Below, piece by piece: positions 1-5,119 of a stretch of DNA of 5,119 nucleotides. The notes under the pieces were generated by a model. That model made no database searches. It was not told the DNA's origin and saw only the letters and a list, made by a program, of their open reading frames with translations. The stretch's first letter is position 1. Every line of letters starts with the position of its first letter. The stretch covers positions 1 through 5,119 of the forward strand of contig JAFQSI010000272.1 in assembly GCA_017409645.1 (NCBI GenBank). The letters run 5' to 3'. This DNA is from Oscillospiraceae bacterium. GTDB taxonomy: Bacteria; Bacillota; Clostridia; Oscillospirales; Oscillospiraceae. Made by a program: the position numbers and the translations under genes.

Positions 1-1154
1 CCGGTGATGTTGGCGGAAGCGCCGATGGGGGTGCAGTTGCCGCCCAGGGTGGCGCCGGAAAGCAGGCCGAAGTACAGGGCCGTGGAGTCGATGCCCATCT
101 CCGCGGCGATGCCGGCGATGACGGGGATCATGGTCGCCACATAGGGGATATTGTCGATGAAGGCGGAGATCGCCACGGAGGCCCAGACGATGATGGTGTA
201 CATCAGGAAGGGGCTTCCGGCACCCAGCTTCGCCAGAAGCCGGGCCAGGGCATCGATGACGCCCTCGTGGGAGATGCCGCCGATCATCAGGAACAGGCCC
301 ACCAGCAGGCCCAGCGTCTCGAAGTCGATGGCCTTGATGGGTCCCAGCACCGCTTCCGCGGTCCGGTTCCGGGCGAAATTGTAGATCAGGCCGATGACCA
401 GCAGGGCGCAGCAGATCAGTCCGTTCGTCTCTGCGGGCAGGTTCCAGCTCTCGGGCGCGAAGGAGGCCAGGATCAGCAGACCGATGGCACCGAACAGCAG
501 CACGGTGGGCACATAGTCACTGACCTCAACATTCTCGTTGTTCCGGGGGATGGGGCCCTTCTCGGCGCGGAAGGTGAAGTAGACGATCAGCGCCGACAGC
601 ACCGCGCCCAGCTCCACCATGAAGAACATGCCGGGCTTGCCGTCGTACCAGATGAAGTCGAAGAAGCTCATGTCCAGGGCGGAGCCCAGCATGATGGCGG
701 TGGTGTCGCCAACCAGCGTGGCCGCACCCTGAAGATTCGAGGAGACGGCGATGGAGATGATGAAGGGGACGGGGTTGGTCTTCAGCTTTTTGCAGATCTC
801 GATGGCGACGGGGGCGACCATCAGGACCGTGGCCACATTGTCCACGAAGGCGGAAATGATGCCGGCAAACAGGCTCAGGGCCACGGCGGCGATCTGAATG
901 TTGGGGACCCGGTCCATGATCATGTCAGCCATCCGCTCGGGCATCCGGCTGTCAATGAACAGCTGCACCAGACCCATGGTGCCGCCGATCATCAGCAGCA
1001 CATTGAAATCCAGCGCGCCCAGGATCTGCTGCGCAGGCAGCATGCCGGTGACGATGAAGATCGCACCGGAGGCCAGCGCGAACCAGGGCCGGTACTTGCT
1101 GAAGGTCAGCATCAGCACATAGGTAACAGCAAAGAGGATAATTGCAGGTAACAT
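1..1154 (-). CDS. SLC13 / ArsB-NhaD superfamily permease (C-terminus missing)
   Basis: This is a polytopic inner-membrane ion or organic-anion transporter of the ion-transporter (IT) superfamily, which includes CitMHS, ArsB, NhaD and P-protein permeases. I read the start as the ATG at 1154, because AAGGAG lies 6 nt upstream on the minus strand. 384 codons are visible before the window edge; relatives are usually about 400-450 residues, so only a short C-terminal piece should be missing. The protein shows the family's internal twofold repeat. ISAFVDNVATVLMVAPVAI (about residues 100-118) matches ISAFIDNIPYVATMIPVIA (329-347). A first re-entrant-type loop SSNLQGAATLVGDTTAIMLG (138-157) matches SGATLGGNCTPIGASANIT (366-384). 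The first loop has GDTT where many P-protein/ArsB relatives have GDPP. Substrate cannot be deduced: arsenite, Na+/H+ exchange and dicarboxylates all occur in the superfamily, and no arsenic or citrate genes lie nearby. It is transcribed divergently from queT. Confidence 0.85.
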   Translation of the reverse strand, partial: MLPAIILFAVTYVLMLTFSKYRPWFALASGAIFIVTGMLPAQQILGALDFNVLLMIGGTMGLVQLFIDSRMPERMADMIMDRVPNIQIAAVALSLFAGIISAFVDNVATVLMVAPVAIEICKKLKTNPVPFIISIAVSSNLQGAATLVGDTTAIMLGSALDMSFFDFIWYDGKPGMFFMVELGAVLSALIVYFTFRAEKGPIPRNNENVEVSDYVPTVLLFGAIGLLILASFAPESWNLPAETNGLICCALLVIGLIYNFARNRTAEAVLGPIKAIDFETLGLLVGLFLMIGGISHEGVIDALARLLAKLGAGSPFLMYTIIVWASVAISAFIDNIPYVATMIPVIAGIAAEMGIDSTALYFGLLSGATLGGNCTPIGASANIT

Positions 1155-1196
1155 CGATTGCTCCTTTTCAGATGATATGGTTTTTCAAACAGATTC

Positions 1197-1228
1197 ATTA
1201 TAGTATAGATCTCTTTGCAGTATGGCAA
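1197..1228 (-). promoter_or_regulatory. Probable promoter of the SLC13-type permease gene, weak -35
   Basis: On the minus strand a perfect -10 hexamer TATAAT lies at 1202-1197, overlapping an alternative TATACT at 1207-1202. The best -35 candidate, TTGCCA at 1228-1223, is 20 nt from TATAAT or 15 nt from TATACT, both poor spacings. A start near 1190 would leave a leader of about 35 nt before the ATG at 1154. The strong -10 with a poor -35 fits a promoter needing an activator, but that is inference. Confidence 0.4.
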
Positions 1229-1240
1229 ATATTTGGCAAA
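1223..1240. repeat. Tandem TGGCAAA direct repeat, candidate regulator site
   Basis: TGGCAAA occurs at 1223-1229 and again at 1234-1240, an 11-bp period equal to about one helical turn. Between the copies sits the perfect palindrome CAAATATTTG (1226-1235). The block lies at roughly -33 to -50 relative to the predicted start of the left-facing permease gene and about 24 bp upstream of the queT -35 box, where a DNA-binding regulator could affect either gene. No regulator gene is in the window, so the role is inferred from position only. Confidence 0.4.
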
Positions 1241-1263
1241 GGAACAACAAATCGTTCTCCGGG

Positions 1264-1292
1264 TTGACAAGCCCCGAAAAAGGCGCTATACT
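1264..1292 (+). promoter_or_regulatory. Near-consensus SigA promoter of queT
   Basis: Perfect -35 TTGACA at 1264-1269, a 17-nt spacer, and -10 TATACT at 1287-1292 (five of six consensus bases). Transcription should begin near A1299, giving a leader of about 117 nt before the queT ATG. The promoter sits immediately before the riboswitch-like leader, so control is likely exerted after initiation, by attenuation, rather than by a weak promoter. Confidence 0.85.
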
Positions 1293-1308
1293 GTCCCCAA
1301 TGAAATAG

Positions 1309-1347
1309 GACAGTTCGAAACCATCCTGTCGGTAAACAAAACTAGGG
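1309..1347 (+). ncRNA. preQ1 riboswitch candidate (compact, class I-like) in the queT leader
   Basis: The candidate aptamer starts about 10 nt after the predicted start of transcription. A 5-bp stem pairs GACAG (1309-1313) with CTGTC (1326-1330) around a 12-nt loop that begins TTC and ends in C1325. It is followed by an A-rich tail AAACAAAACTAGGG (1334-1347). In class I preQ1 riboswitches the P1 stem is about 5 bp, the cytosine just before the 3' P1 strand recognises the ligand, and an A-rich tail ending in ACUARGG or similar forms the pseudoknot; all three have counterparts here. The pseudoknot pairing is less clear: 1314-1316 (UUC) could pair with 1346-1348 (GGA), and a shifted stem AUAGG/CCUGU is an alternative. 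The class is therefore uncertain, and class III, known upstream of queT in Ruminococcaceae, is not excluded. The position before queT and the attached terminator are the strongest support. Confidence 0.62.
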
Positions 1348-1355
1348 ACTTATGG

Positions 1356-1384
1356 ATGGGTGCTTTGCGCCCATTTTTTGTTTT
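1356..1384 (+). terminator. Leader terminator (attenuator) between the riboswitch candidate and queT
   Basis: ATGGGTGC (1356-1363) pairs with GCGCCCAT (1367-1374) across a TTT loop, 8 bp including one G-U pair, followed by six Ts (1374-1379), a G and four more Ts. It ends 31 nt before the queT ATG with no gene in between, so it is an attenuator and not the end of a gene. CCATCC (1321-1326), in the aptamer loop and 3' stem, is perfectly complementary to GGATGG (1354-1359) on the terminator's 5' arm. This gives a ready anti-terminator: ligand-bound aptamer would free the terminator and stop queT expression. Confidence 0.82.
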
Positions 1385-1415
1385 AGGGGATGGTATACGC
1401 AAAAGGAGCATTCCC

Positions 1416-1931
1416 ATGAACCAAAGAACCAAAGCCATCACCCACGCCTCCGTCATCGGCGCCATGTACTTCGCCCTGACCCACCTGCAGAATCTGCTGA
1501 TCCCGGGCTCCGCCACCTGGGTCATCCAGTTCCGGGCCTCGGAGGCCCTTTGTGTCCTGGCCCTCTTTACCCCCGCGGCGGTGCCGGGGCTGACGGTGGG
1601 CTGTCTGCTGTTCAATCTGAGCTTCGCCGGAGCCCTGCCCCTGGACTGGCTGGCCGGCTCCCTGGCCACCCTCCTCGCCGCCGGTTCCATGCGGCTCCTG
1701 AGACGGCTGCCGCTGCTTGCCCTGTCCATGCCCGCCTGGTTCAACGCCCTGCTGGTGGGCTGGGAGCTGACGGTATTTCTGGGGGACACGGGCTTCACCC
1801 TGGCTGCCTTCTGGATCAACGCGGTTTACGTGGCCATCGGCGAGCTGGCGGTGCTGTATACCCTGGGCTGGCTCCTCTGCCGCAGCCTGAACCGGGGCAA
1901 ACTGGCCCAGCGGATCTTCGGCGGCGCATAA
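1416..1931 (+). CDS. queT: QueT family queuosine-precursor transporter (ECF S component)
   Basis: QueT is a small integral membrane protein predicted to capture a queuosine precursor (preQ1, preQ0 or queuine) and to work with shared ECF energy-coupling subunits; those ATPases and the T subunit are not in this window. The product is 171 residues, the usual family size. It has the hallmark IQFRASEALCVL (37-48), then PGLTVGCLLFN (57-67), ALPLDWLAGSLATLLAA (73-89), PAWFNALLVGWEL (106-118) and AVYVAIGELAVLYTLG (136-151), all in the QueT order, within about five or six hydrophobic segments. I chose the ATG at 1416 because AAAAGGAG (1401-1408) lies 7 nt upstream. The frame stays open back to 1215, but that stretch contains the promoter, the riboswitch candidate and the terminator and is not coding. 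Regulation is probably by preQ1-type attenuation. It is a single-gene unit, convergent with the next gene. Confidence 0.93.
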   Translation: MNQRTKAITHASVIGAMYFALTHLQNLLIPGSATWVIQFRASEALCVLALFTPAAVPGLTVGCLLFNLSFAGALPLDWLAGSLATLLAAGSMRLLRRLPLLALSMPAWFNALLVGWELTVFLGDTGFTLAAFWINAVYVAIGELAVLYTLGWLLCRSLNRGKLAQRIFGGA

Positions 1932-1962
1932 AAAATCCCCGACGGAGCTTTCCGTCGGGGAT
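1930..1962. terminator. Intrinsic terminator shared by the convergent queT and AGCS genes
   Basis: ATCCCCGACGGA (1935-1946) and TCCGTCGGGGAT (1951-1962) form a perfect 12-bp stem with a GCTT loop. Read on the minus strand, the stem is followed by six Ts (1935-1930), so it is a textbook terminator for the AGCS gene, whose stop is 5 nt before it. Read on the plus strand it starts 3 nt after the queT stop, but the downstream tract (CTGTGTTATTT) is poor in Ts, so termination of queT may be less efficient. Confidence 0.9.
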
Positions 1963-1967
1963 CTGTG

Positions 1968-3377
1968 TTATTTGGAGAAATATGCCTTTGTCAGCTTGAC
2001 GACCACGGGGCTCAGACCCAGCAGGGCCACCAGGTTGGGAACTGCCATGAAGCCGTTGAGGGTGTCGGCGATGTTCCACACCAGGTCCAGCTTCAGGGTC
2101 GCGCCGATGACCACCACGATCACGAACAGGATCTGATAGGCTCTGACGCCCTTGCCGCCGGTCAGGAACTCGAAGCAGCGGGAGCCGTAGAGGGACCAGC
2201 TGAGAATGGTGGACAGTGCAAACAGGGTGATGCCCACAGCCACCATCATGGAGCCCATCTGGGCACCGAAAATGCTGGAGAAGGAGGCTGCGATCAGCTC
2301 AGCACCGGCGCTCTCACCCCAGACGATCTTGTCGCCTGCGCCGCACAGCAGGGTCAGGGCGGTCAGGGTGCAGATGACGATGGTGTCCATGAAGACCTCG
2401 AAGATGCCGTACAGGCCCTGCTTCACGGGATCCTTTTCCGAGGAAGCCGCGTGGGCCATGGGAGCGGAGCCAAGGCCGGCCTCGTTGGAGAAGACGCCGC
2501 GGCCGACGCCCTTCTGGATGGTGGTCATGATGGTGATGCCGAAGGCACCGCCCAGGGCGGCCTCTGCGGAGAAGGCACCCTTGAAGATCATGCCAAACAC
2601 CGTGCCCAAGCTGCCCAGGTTGCCGCCCACCACGATCAGGGAGGCGACGATGTAGATGGCGGCCATCACGGGGACCATCTTCTCAGCCACAGCGCCGATG
2701 CGCTTGATGCCGCCGAAGAGGACCATGCCCACGATCATGGCAATGACGCAGCCGGTCATGACGGAGGAGATGGGCACCGTCTGGCCAAACAGCTCGACGG
2801 TGTAGGCGGCGGTGCTGCCGCCGAAGGAGTCGATGGCGGTGTTGATGGAGGAGGCGATGGTGTTGACCTGGGTCATGTTGCCGATGCCGAAGGCCGCCAG
2901 AGCGCCCAGCACGCAGAACACGCAGGCCAGCCAGTTCCAGCCCTTGCCCAGACCGTTGCGGATGTAGTACATGGGGCCGCCGACCCAGTCGCCCTGGGCG
3001 TTGCGCTCGCGATACCGGACCGCCAGGACCACCTCGGCGTACTTGGTGACCATGCCGAACAGGGCGCTGACCCACATCCAGAACACGGCGCCGGGGCCGC
3101 CCACGCAGATGGCGCCGGTGACGCCGGCGATGTTGCCGGTGCCGACGGTGGCAGCCAGCGCAGTGGAAACGGCCTGGAAGGGAGTGACCTCACCCTCGCC
3201 GGCCTGCGACTTCTGGAAGATCTTGCCGATGGTGTTTTTCATGGCGTAGCCGAACTTCCGGAACTGGAGGAAGCCCACCCGGAAGCTCAGGAACACGCCG
3301 GTACCCACCAGCAGCAGGAGCATCCAGGGACCCCAGGCAATGTCGTTCAGGAACTTGACGATTTCTTCGATTTTCAT
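1968..3377 (-). CDS. Alanine/glycine:cation symporter (AGCS family)
   Basis: This is a sodium- or proton-coupled importer of alanine, glycine or related small amino acids in the cytoplasmic membrane, with the LeuT-type fold known for the family. At 469 residues it is full length. Family signatures run in order: N-terminal WGPWMLLLLVGTGVFLSFRVGFLQ (15-38), the unwound-helix region ALAATVGTGNIAGVTGAI (73-90), the AGCS signature GPGAVFWMWVSALFGMVTKYAEV (94-116), GGPMYYIRNGLG (133-144), GVGRGVFSNEAGLGSAP (290-306), MDTIVICTLTALTLL (330-344), SWSLYGSRCFEF (393-404) and LDLVWNIADTLNGFMAVPNL (430-449). An in-frame ATG lies at 3416, but I prefer 3377. A predicted promoter overlaps 3419-3447, which would put the RNA start at about 3412, inside the longer form. 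MKIEEIVKFLNDIAWGP is also the usual family N-terminus. The binding site for 3377 is modest (AGGAAAGAG about 11-19 nt upstream). It ends at a strong terminator and is divergent from the DUF2156 gene. Confidence 0.95.
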   Translation of the reverse strand: MKIEEIVKFLNDIAWGPWMLLLLVGTGVFLSFRVGFLQFRKFGYAMKNTIGKIFQKSQAGEGEVTPFQAVSTALAATVGTGNIAGVTGAICVGGPGAVFWMWVSALFGMVTKYAEVVLAVRYRERNAQGDWVGGPMYYIRNGLGKGWNWLACVFCVLGALAAFGIGNMTQVNTIASSINTAIDSFGGSTAAYTVELFGQTVPISSVMTGCVIAMIVGMVLFGGIKRIGAVAEKMVPVMAAIYIVASLIVVGGNLGSLGTVFGMIFKGAFSAEAALGGAFGITIMTTIQKGVGRGVFSNEAGLGSAPMAHAASSEKDPVKQGLYGIFEVFMDTIVICTLTALTLLCGAGDKIVWGESAGAELIAASFSSIFGAQMGSMMVAVGITLFALSTILSWSLYGSRCFEFLTGGKGVRAYQILFVIVVVIGATLKLDLVWNIADTLNGFMAVPNLVALLGLSPVVVKLTKAYFSK

Positions 3378-3418
3378 TTTCCGATCATCTCTCTTTCCTT
3401 TTCTCAAAAGATGCATCC

Positions 3419-3447
3419 ATGATAGTCGATTTTCCGCCGTTTTTCAA
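3419..3447 (-). promoter_or_regulatory. Promoter of the AGCS symporter gene
   Basis: On the minus strand, -35 TTGAAA (3447-3442), a 17-nt spacer and -10 TATCAT (3424-3419), each five of six consensus bases. The predicted start is near 3412, giving a leader of about 35 nt before the ATG at 3377. This argues against the longer in-frame start at 3416, which would lie at or upstream of the RNA 5' end. Confidence 0.65.
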
Positions 3448-3529
3448 GTGTACTTTTGTATCCAAGGATTCTTCTACATTTCCCACAATTTTCTATGGAC
3501 ATTTGTTCTTCTGGTGGGCACAATAGCAA

Positions 3530-3548
3530 GAAGAATTTGACATTCTTC
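3530..3548. promoter_or_regulatory. Operator-like inverted repeat centred on a -35 box
   Basis: GAAGAAT (3530-3536) and ATTCTTC (3542-3548) are perfect 7-bp inverted arms separated by TTGAC, most of the -35 hexamer of the right-facing promoter. A dimeric regulator bound here would block RNA polymerase, so a repressor operator is the simplest reading. A third copy of the half-site, ATTCTTC, is at 3468-3474 in the same intergenic region. The cognate regulator is not in the window. Confidence 0.5.
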
Positions 3549-3565
3549 ACAATTTCCCATACAAT
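3537..3565 (+). promoter_or_regulatory. SigA promoter of the DUF2156-GNAT operon
   Basis: Perfect -35 TTGACA (3537-3542), exact 17-nt spacer and -10 TACAAT (3560-3565, five of six consensus bases). RNA should begin near 3572, giving a leader of about 48 nt that holds only a short GC hairpin (AGCGG/CCGCT, about 3578-3591) and the strong AGGAGG site at 3607-3612. Confidence 0.85.
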
Positions 3566-3619
3566 GGACAAAAAACGGAGCGGCCCGCCGCTTCCCCATG
3601 CTGCACAGGAGGATTTGCC

Positions 3620-4525
3620 ATGATCCCATTCGAACGACTTACTTTGGAGCAAAAATCCGAATATGACGCCCTGCTGGGCCACGCCGCCCACCGGGGCTGC
3701 GCCTTTTCCTTCGCAAACCTCTATATCTGGGGCCGCCAGTGTGCCGCCCGGGTGGATGACCTTCTGCTGCTGTTCTCCCATTTCGGCGGCAAGACCATGT
3801 ACCCCTACCCCGCCGGAGCCCATGTGACGAGGGATACCATCGAGCTGCTTATCGCCGACGCCCGGGAGCGGGGCATCCCCCTGCGGCTGGCTGGCCTGAA
3901 CACGAAGGATGTGGAGGATCTGGAGCGCTGGTATCCCGGTCAGTTCCGGTTCCACTGCGGCCGGGAGGGCCACGAATATGTCTACGCCATCGACGATCTG
4001 GCGGACCTGAAGGGCAAGCGCTACCAGCCCAAGCGCAACCACATCAACCGCTTCCTGAACGAGCATCCCGACGCCGTCATCCGGCCCCTGTCCGATGAGA
4101 CGCTCCCCGACGCCAAAGCCCTTGCAGACCGCTGGCATCAGCTGCGCAGTCCCGAGGAGGACGCCGGTATGGAGCTGGTGGCCCTGAACCGGGCCTTCGC
4201 CCACTGGAAGGAGCTGGGCCTGGAGGGCCTGGTGCTGTATGTGGGCGATGAGCCCGCCGCCATGACCATGGGCTCCCGCCTGTCCGGCGACACCGTGGAC
4301 GTCCACTTCGAAAAGGCGGACCCGGACTTCCCCGGAGCCTACGCCGTCATCAACCGGGCCTTCGCCCGCCACATCCGGGAAAAATATCCCGATGTCAAAT
4401 TCCTGAACCGGGAGGACGACATGGGGCTGGAGGGCCTGCGCAAGGCCAAGCTCAGCTATCACCCCCACCACATGGTGGAAAAATGCTGGGCCCACCTGGT
4501 GACGGAGGAATTCCATGACTATTGA
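3620..4525 (+). CDS. DUF2156 protein (phosphatidylglycerol lysyltransferase C-terminal-like domain)
   Basis: A 301-residue soluble protein with no membrane segment, matching the stand-alone DUF2156 proteins common in Firmicutes. They resemble the C-terminal catalytic domain of MprF-type aminoacyl-phosphatidylglycerol synthases, a tandem GNAT-like fold, but lack the membrane flippase part. Recognisable blocks: CAFSFANLYIWG (27-38), the basic KGKRYQPKRNHINRF (131-145), DEPAAMTMGSRL (210-221) leading into VDVHFEKADPDFPGAYAVINRAFARH (226-251), and FLNREDDMGLEGLRKAKLSYHP (261-282). The start is fixed by AGGAGG (3607-3612) 7 nt before the ATG. The biochemical role of these short proteins is not established; aminoacyl or acyl transfer to an unknown acceptor is inference. 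The stop overlaps the start of the following acetyltransferase gene, so the two are almost certainly co-transcribed and coupled in translation. Confidence 0.9.
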   Translation: MIPFERLTLEQKSEYDALLGHAAHRGCAFSFANLYIWGRQCAARVDDLLLLFSHFGGKTMYPYPAGAHVTRDTIELLIADARERGIPLRLAGLNTKDVEDLERWYPGQFRFHCGREGHEYVYAIDDLADLKGKRYQPKRNHINRFLNEHPDAVIRPLSDETLPDAKALADRWHQLRSPEEDAGMELVALNRAFAHWKELGLEGLVLYVGDEPAAMTMGSRLSGDTVDVHFEKADPDFPGAYAVINRAFARHIREKYPDVKFLNREDDMGLEGLRKAKLSYHPHHMVEKCWAHLVTEEFHDY

Positions 4526-5119
4526 GTTCCGTCCGCCCCGCCCCGGCGAGGAGGGGCAGCTGCGGGCCCTCTTTACCGAGGCCTTCCATGATTCCTGGTT
4601 CACGGAGCTGTTTTTTCAGCGGGGCTATTCCCCCGACCGGTGCTTCCTGGCGGCAGAGACGGAGGTCCTCGCCGGACTGCACTGGTTCGACTGCACCCTT
4701 CGGGGCAGAAAGATCGCATATATCTATGGTATCGCCACCTTTGAAAAACAGCGCGGAAAGGGCATCGGCTCGGCACTGATCCAGGCTACTTTGAAGCATC
4801 TGGAACAGGACTATGACGCGGCGCTGCTGGTCCCGGCGGAGGAGGGGCTGTTCGGCTATTATGAGCGGTTCGGCTTCCGTCCCATCTCCTCCATTTGCGA
4901 GGAAACCATCCCGGCGGGCACCCCTCTGCCCCTGCGGAAGCTCAGCCTTTTCGAATACGCAGCACTTCGCAGATGCCATCTCCCCCCGAACGGTGTCCTC
5001 CAGGAGGGGGCCGCCCTGGAGCTGCTGGAGGGCTACGCGGACTTTTACGCCACGGAAAACGCCCTCTGCGCCGTCAGCGGAAGGCTGGTCTGGGAGCTGC
5101 TGGGCGACAAACGGGACGC
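4515..5119 (+). CDS. GNAT family N-acetyltransferase (C-terminus cut by window edge)
   Basis: A probable acetyl-CoA-dependent acetyltransferase; 201 codons are visible and the frame is open to the window edge. The GNAT core is at the N-terminus: the beta4 and acetyl-CoA loop IAYIYGIATFEKQRGKGIGSALI (67-89), with R-x-x-G-x-G at 80-85, followed by VPAEEGLFGYYERFGF (106-121), the usual strand beta5 and alpha4 tail. After about residue 130 comes a segment outside a minimal GNAT domain, including GYADFYATENALCAV (173-187), so this is a longer two-part protein and not a 150-residue GNAT. The ATG at 4515 has GGAGG (4504-4508) 6 nt upstream, inside the end of the DUF2156 gene, and overlaps that gene by 11 nt. 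The substrate is unknown. Pairing with a DUF2156 protein, itself of GNAT-like fold, suggests related acyl-transfer chemistry, but this is not shown. Confidence 0.88.
   Translation, partial: MTIEFRPPRPGEEGQLRALFTEAFHDSWFTELFFQRGYSPDRCFLAAETEVLAGLHWFDCTLRGRKIAYIYGIATFEKQRGKGIGSALIQATLKHLEQDYDAALLVPAEEGLFGYYERFGFRPISSICEETIPAGTPLPLRKLSLFEYAALRRCHLPPNGVLQEGAALELLEGYADFYATENALCAVSGRLVWELLGDKRD

Larger units (their letters stand above)
3468..3570. repeat. Imperfect duplicated segment in the divergent promoter region
   Basis: Two copies of about 22-24 bp share ATTCTTC, then ATTTCCCA, then CAAT in the same order: copy A at 3468-3489 and copy B at 3542-3565. They differ at three central bases and by a 2-bp TA insertion in B. 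GGACA also follows each copy, at 3497-3501 and 3566-3570. Copy B forms the spacer and -10 box of the right-facing promoter. Copy A lies just upstream of the left-facing AGCS promoter and lacks a matching -35 box. A local promoter-segment duplication or a repeated binding site would both explain this; chance similarity in an AT-rich gap cannot be excluded. Confidence 0.4.

Noticed and set aside
267..1151. Plus-strand 294-codon open frame
   Set aside because: It lies antisense to the SLC13-type permease. The product is rich in Gln, Gly, Asp and His, has no domain and has no credible ribosome binding site.
1242..1259. Short inverted repeat GGAAC / GTTCTCC upstream of the queT -35 box
   Set aside because: The arms match over only 4-5 bp with an 8-nt gap, which is too weak to call an operator without comparative data.
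1215..1415. In-frame 67-codon N-terminal extension of queT
   Set aside because: The stretch holds the -35 and -10 boxes, the riboswitch candidate and a terminator. The ATG at 1416 has its own AAGGAG and gives the normal QueT length.
1965..3422. Plus-strand 485-codon open frame spanning the AGCS gene
   Set aside because: It is the antisense shadow of a clear AGCS symporter. Its product is an implausible run of Gly, Asp, His, Ala and Gln without known domains, as expected when GC-rich codons are read on the opposite strand.
3404..4603. Minus-strand 399-codon open frame
   Set aside because: It is antisense to the DUF2156 gene and runs through both promoters and into the GNAT gene; the composition is shadow-like.
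4452..4979. Minus-strand 175-codon open frame
   Set aside because: It is antisense to the GNAT gene and the end of the DUF2156 gene, with no start signal or recognisable domain.
1..5119. Possible defence, mobile or CRISPR-type system
   Set aside because: All genes belong to transporter or transferase families. There are no transposase, integrase, nuclease or helicase motifs, no spaced repeats, and no change in base composition suggesting an island.

Overview
The window looks like an ordinary chromosomal stretch of a GC-rich member of the Clostridia, probably a gut Oscillospirales/Ruminococcaceae-type bacterium. This is inferred from strong AGGAGG-type ribosome binding sites, consensus TTGACA/TATAAT-type promoters, a strongly GC-biased third codon position, and gene families common in that group. 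I see no mobile element, CRISPR array, tRNA or rRNA, and no clear sign of recent transfer.

Layout from left to right: (1) the first ~384 codons of an SLC13/ArsB-NhaD-type membrane permease on the minus strand, cut by the left edge; (2) a 261-nt divergent intergenic region with a promoter and tandem-repeat site facing left, and a near-consensus promoter, a compact preQ1-riboswitch-like leader and an intrinsic terminator facing right; (3) queT, the substrate-binding membrane subunit of a predicted queuosine-precursor ECF transporter; (4) a strong hairpin terminator in a 36-nt gap shared with the convergent next gene; (5) an alanine/glycine:cation symporter (AGCS family) on the minus strand; (6) a second divergent region of about 240 nt with one promoter for each direction, an inverted repeat centred on one -35 box and a partly duplicated segment; (7) a two-gene plus-strand operon, a DUF2156 (LPG-synthase-C-like) protein followed with an 11-nt overlap by a GNAT acetyltransferase cut by the right edge.

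The genes do not form one pathway. Three are membrane transporters for unrelated solutes and two are acyl- or aminoacyl-transferase-fold proteins of unknown substrate. The most informative element is the queT leader: promoter, small pseudoknot-type aptamer candidate, terminator and a complementary anti-terminator segment lie within about 85 nt of the predicted start of transcription, which suggests queT is switched off when a queuosine precursor is plentiful. I found no convincing new multi-gene system; the least understood part is the coupled DUF2156-GNAT pair.
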